Shown here: piece by piece, positions 62,230 through 64,000 of the stretch | Numbering within the stretch: position 1 is the first letter of the stretch | How the letters are laid out: each line of letters opens with the position of its first letter | Origin: Sacculina carcini | Lineage: Eukaryota; Arthropoda; Thecostraca; Sacculinidae | Direction: 5' to 3' | Length of the DNA stretch: 64,000 bases | Assembly (NCBI GenBank): GCA_916048095.2 | Contig: OU696596.1 | Location: forward strand, 434,001-498,000 | The notes under the pieces: generated by a model | What the model was told of the DNA's origin: nothing | Database searches by the model: none | Seen by the model: the letters and a program-made list of their open reading frames with translations, nothing else | Position numbers and translations under genes: made by a program

Positions 62230-62236
62230 TAAGTGT
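62230..62236 (+). repeat. truncated 7-bp unit 17 (type 1)
   Basis: Same deletion, last in the window. The GTCC unit that follows has A-to-C at its third base, creating a CpG at 62,250-62,251. From here the register runs unbroken to base 64,000. Confidence 0.96.
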
Positions 62237-64000
62237 TAAGTGTGCCCTACGTGTGTCCTAACTGTTACCTAAGTGTGCCCTAACTGTTACCTAAGTATGC
62301 CCTAAGTGTTACCTAAGTGTGCCCTAAGTGTTACCTAAGTGTGGCCTAAGTGTTACCTAAGTGTGCCCCAAGTGTTACCTAAGTGTGCCCTAAGTGTTAA
62401 CTAAGTGTTACCTAAGTGTGCCCTAAGTGTTACCTAAGTGTACCATAAGTGTTACCTAAGTGTTACCTAAGTGTTACCTAAGTGTTACCTAAGAGTTACC
62501 TAAGTGTTACATATGTGTTACCTAAGTGTGCCCTAAGTGTTACCTAAGTGTGCGCTAAGTGTTACCTAAGTGTTATCTAAGTGTGCCCTAAGTGTTACCT
62601 AAGTGTGCCCTAAGTGTTACCTAAGTGTGCCCTAAGTGTTACCTAAGTGTGCCCTAAGTGTTACCCAAGTGTGCCCTAAGTGTTACCTAAGTGTGCCCTA
62701 AGTGTTACCTAAGTGTGCCCCAAGTGTTACCTAAGTGTGCCCTAAGTGTTAACTAAGTGTTACCTAAGTGTGCCCTAAGTGTTACCTAAGTGTGCCCTAA
62801 GTGTTACCTAAGTGTTACCTAAGTGTTACCTAAGTGTTACCTAAGTGTGCCCTAAGTGTTACCCAAGTGTTACCTAAGTGTTACCTAAGTGTTACCTAAG
62901 TGTTACCTAAGTATTACCTAAGTGTTACCTAAGTGTGCCCTAAGTGTTACCTAAGTGTGCCCTAAGTGTTACCCAAGTGTGCCCTAAGTGTTACCTAAGT
63001 GTTACCTAAGAGTTACCTAAGTGTTACATATGTGTTACCTAAGTGTGCCCTAAGTGTTACCTAAGTGTGCCCTAAGTGTTACCTAAGTGTGCCCCAAGTG
63101 TTACCTAAGTGTGCCCTAAGTGTTAACTAAGTGTTACCTAAGTGTGCCCTAAGTGTTACCTAAGTGTGCCCTAAGTGTTACCTAAGTGTTACCCAAGTGT
63201 TACCTAAGTGTTACCTAAGTGTGCCCTAAGTGTTACCTAAGTGTGCCCTAAGTGTTACCTAAGTGTGCCCTAAGTGTTACCCAAGTGTGCCCTAAGTGTT
63301 ACCCAAGTGTGCCCTAAGTGTTACCTAAGTGTGCCCTAAGTGTTACCTAAGTGTGCCCCAAGTGTTACCTAAGTGTGCCCTAAGTGTTAACTAAGTGTTA
63401 CCTAAGTGTGCCCTAAGTGTTACCTAAGTGTGCCCTAAGTGTTACCTAAGTGTTACCTAAGTGTTACCTAAGTGTTACCTAAGTGTGCCCTAAGTGTTAC
63501 CCAAGTGTTACCTAAGTGTTACCTAAGTGTTACCTAAGTCTTACCTAAGTGTTACCTAAGTATTACCTAAGTGTTACCTAAGTGTGCCCTAAGTGTTACC
63601 TAAGTGTGCCCTAACTGTTACCTAAGTGTGCCCTAACTGTTACCTAAGTGTGCCCTAAGTGTTACCTAAGTGTGCCCTAAGTGTTACCTAAGTGTACCCT
63701 TAGTGTTACCTAAGTGTTACCTAAGTGTTAACTAAGTGTTACTTAAGTGTTACCTAAGTGTGCCCTAAGTGTTACCTAAGTGTGCCCTAAGTGTGCCCTA
63801 AGTGTTACCTAAGTGTACCATAAGTGTTACCTAAGTGTTACCTAAGTGTTACCTAAGTGTTACCTAAGTGTTACCTAAGTGTTACCTAAGTGTTACCTAA
63901 GTGTTACCCAAGTGTTACCTAAGTGTGCCCTAAGTGTTACCTAAGTGTGCCCTAAGTGTGCCCTAAGTGTTACCTAAGTGTACCCTTAGTGTTACCCAAG
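62237..64000. repeat. right-zone HOR copy F (partial)
   Basis: Start of the next copy, cut by the window end. It has the landmark cassette with GCGC near 62,553, a second TAAGAG/TATGTG group near 63,009, one TAAGTC unit at 63,540, the CTAACTG pair and a run of eight T-type units after TACCAT. Its second unit after the junction is TACGTGTGTCC (62,248-62,258), carrying the only CpG outside GCGC units. Confidence 0.8.

Larger units (their letters stand above)
51542..62236. repeat. right-zone HOR copy E, expanded (10,695 bp)
   Basis: The longest copy. Its first part resembles D, with the 352-bp segment at 52,733-53,084 and CAATTG at 53,489. It is then enlarged by the 2.0-kb duplicated segments (54,962-56,964 and 57,492-59,494), giving four more CAATTG units at 55,755, 56,217, 58,285 and 58,747. 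The type-2 junction lies at 59,953, with GCGC at 60,269 and 60,973, and the single 396-bp TAAGTC cassette follows (61,322 to 61,718), as in R0 and D. Confidence 0.85.
1..64000. repeat. 11-bp satellite array filling the whole window
   Basis: The whole window is a head-to-tail tandem array of an 11-bp unit. The two main forms are TAAGTGTTACC and TAAGTGTGCCC, which differ at positions 8-9. Recurring variants are single substitutions: position 1 (CAAG), 2 (TTAG), 3 (TATG), 4 (TAAC, TAAT), 5 (TAAGA), 6 (TAAGTA, TAAGTC), 7 (TAAGTGA, TAAGTGC), 8 (ACCC, CACC), 9 (GGCC, GTCC), 10 (GCGC, TAAC, TATC) and 11 (TACA, ACCA). T-type is 4/11 G+C and G-type 6/11. The strands have equal G and C in either unit, so there is no GC skew. 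No block is inverted, and no unique sequence or mobile element interrupts the array. Both ends lie inside it. The organisation is that of eukaryotic satellite DNA; the host and chromosomal position cannot be told from this sequence. Confidence 0.99.
1..64000. other. no coding or RNA gene anywhere in the window
   Basis: Each plus-strand unit carries TAA at positions 1-3. Each minus-strand unit carries TAG inside CTTAG, and T-type units add a minus-strand TAA. Because 11 is not a multiple of 3, consecutive units bring these stops into all three frames, so each frame is closed about every 33 bp except where a variant such as CAAG skips one. There is no tRNA- or rRNA-like sequence, no promoter-like or terminator-like hairpin, and no poly-A tract. 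This statement covers every stretch of the window. Confidence 0.97.

Noticed and set aside
1..64000. Telomere array
   Set aside because: TTAGGG appears singly, always separated by other bases, and the array has multi-kilobase higher-order structure and no G/C strand skew, unlike telomerase-made repeats.
1..64000. CRISPR array
   Set aside because: The repeats are 11 bp and head to tail with no spacers; all intervening sequence is the same unit.
1..64000. Repeat-containing protein gene
   Set aside because: An 11-bp period places TAA (plus) and TAG (minus) in all frames every 33 bp, so no long open frame can exist.
1..64000. Centromere protein box (CENP-B type)
   Set aside because: I see no TTCG...CGGGA-like motif; CG is almost absent, so the known 17-bp box cannot be formed.
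1..64000. Local inversions suggested by CCCTTAG units
   Set aside because: CTTAG is the reverse complement of CTAAG, but each case is one A-to-T substitution in an otherwise forward unit; flanking units stay forward and in register.
1..64000. G-quadruplex, Z-DNA or hairpin structure
   Set aside because: GGG runs on the minus strand are about 19 or more bp apart, GTGTGC tracts are only six bases, and the units are not self-complementary beyond the short variant palindromes.
1..64000. Bacterial or phage repeat region
   Set aside because: No gene, promoter or terminator in 64 kb, and tens of kilobases of homogenised short satellite are not known from prokaryotic genomes; eukaryotic satellite is far more likely.

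Overview
The window is one uninterrupted satellite DNA array. Its basic unit is 11 bp and every copy lies in the same orientation. Two unit types dominate: TAAGTGTTACC ("T-type") and TAAGTGTGCCC ("G-type"). They differ at unit positions 8 and 9 (TA versus GC). Much of the array is an alternating G-T 22-bp dimer, broken by runs of T-type units and by G-G pairs. Base 1 starts a complete unit and the last four bases are a partial unit, so the array continues past both ends. I find no protein gene, RNA gene, transposon, CRISPR array or unique sequence. Stop codons recur in all six frames roughly every 33 bp. The pattern (a short-unit satellite with higher-order repeat (HOR) structure) is typical of eukaryotic heterochromatin, whether centromeric, pericentromeric or subtelomeric. 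Nothing here identifies the lineage or the chromosomal location.

The 11-bp register is almost perfectly kept. The only departure I find is one truncated 7-bp unit, TAAGTGT, present 17 times in the same sequence context. All intervals between successive copies are 7 modulo 11, as expected if every other change is a substitution or a gain or loss of whole units. On this count there are about 5,807 full units, 17 truncated units and 4 trailing bases. The truncated unit is a natural landmark for the HORs. A conserved cassette follows it, and a GCGC variant lies 316 bp downstream in every copy but one.

Layout. Left zone (about 1-19,219): four landmarks (2,164; 9,706; 14,036; 18,025), each preceded at exactly 385 bp by a block with a private GCTC/GCTACC variant pair. 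It contains a roughly 2.6-kb block repeated 7,542 bp apart, a 1,639-bp tandem duplication, a 110-bp tandem duplication and a segment duplicated 1,881 bp apart. Right zone (19,220-64,000): landmarks alternate between two subtypes and define successive HOR copies of 5,547, 7,582, 6,658, 6,658, 5,877 and 10,695 bp plus a partial copy. The two adjacent 6,658-bp copies (32,349-39,006 and 39,007-45,664) agree at every landmark compared and differ by one substitution that I noticed. The length differences among four of the copies are fully accounted for by named blocks of 11 to 539 bp. The longest copy holds a 2.0-kb duplicated segment with no difference at the places compared.

The HORs therefore record a history of whole-unit amplification and deletion around one fixed 4-bp deletion. 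Other notable properties are near absence of CpG (25 sites seen, 24 of them the GCGC landmark), a TTAGGG hexamer on the minus strand after each G-type unit without true telomere repeats, and a unit length close to one turn of the DNA helix.
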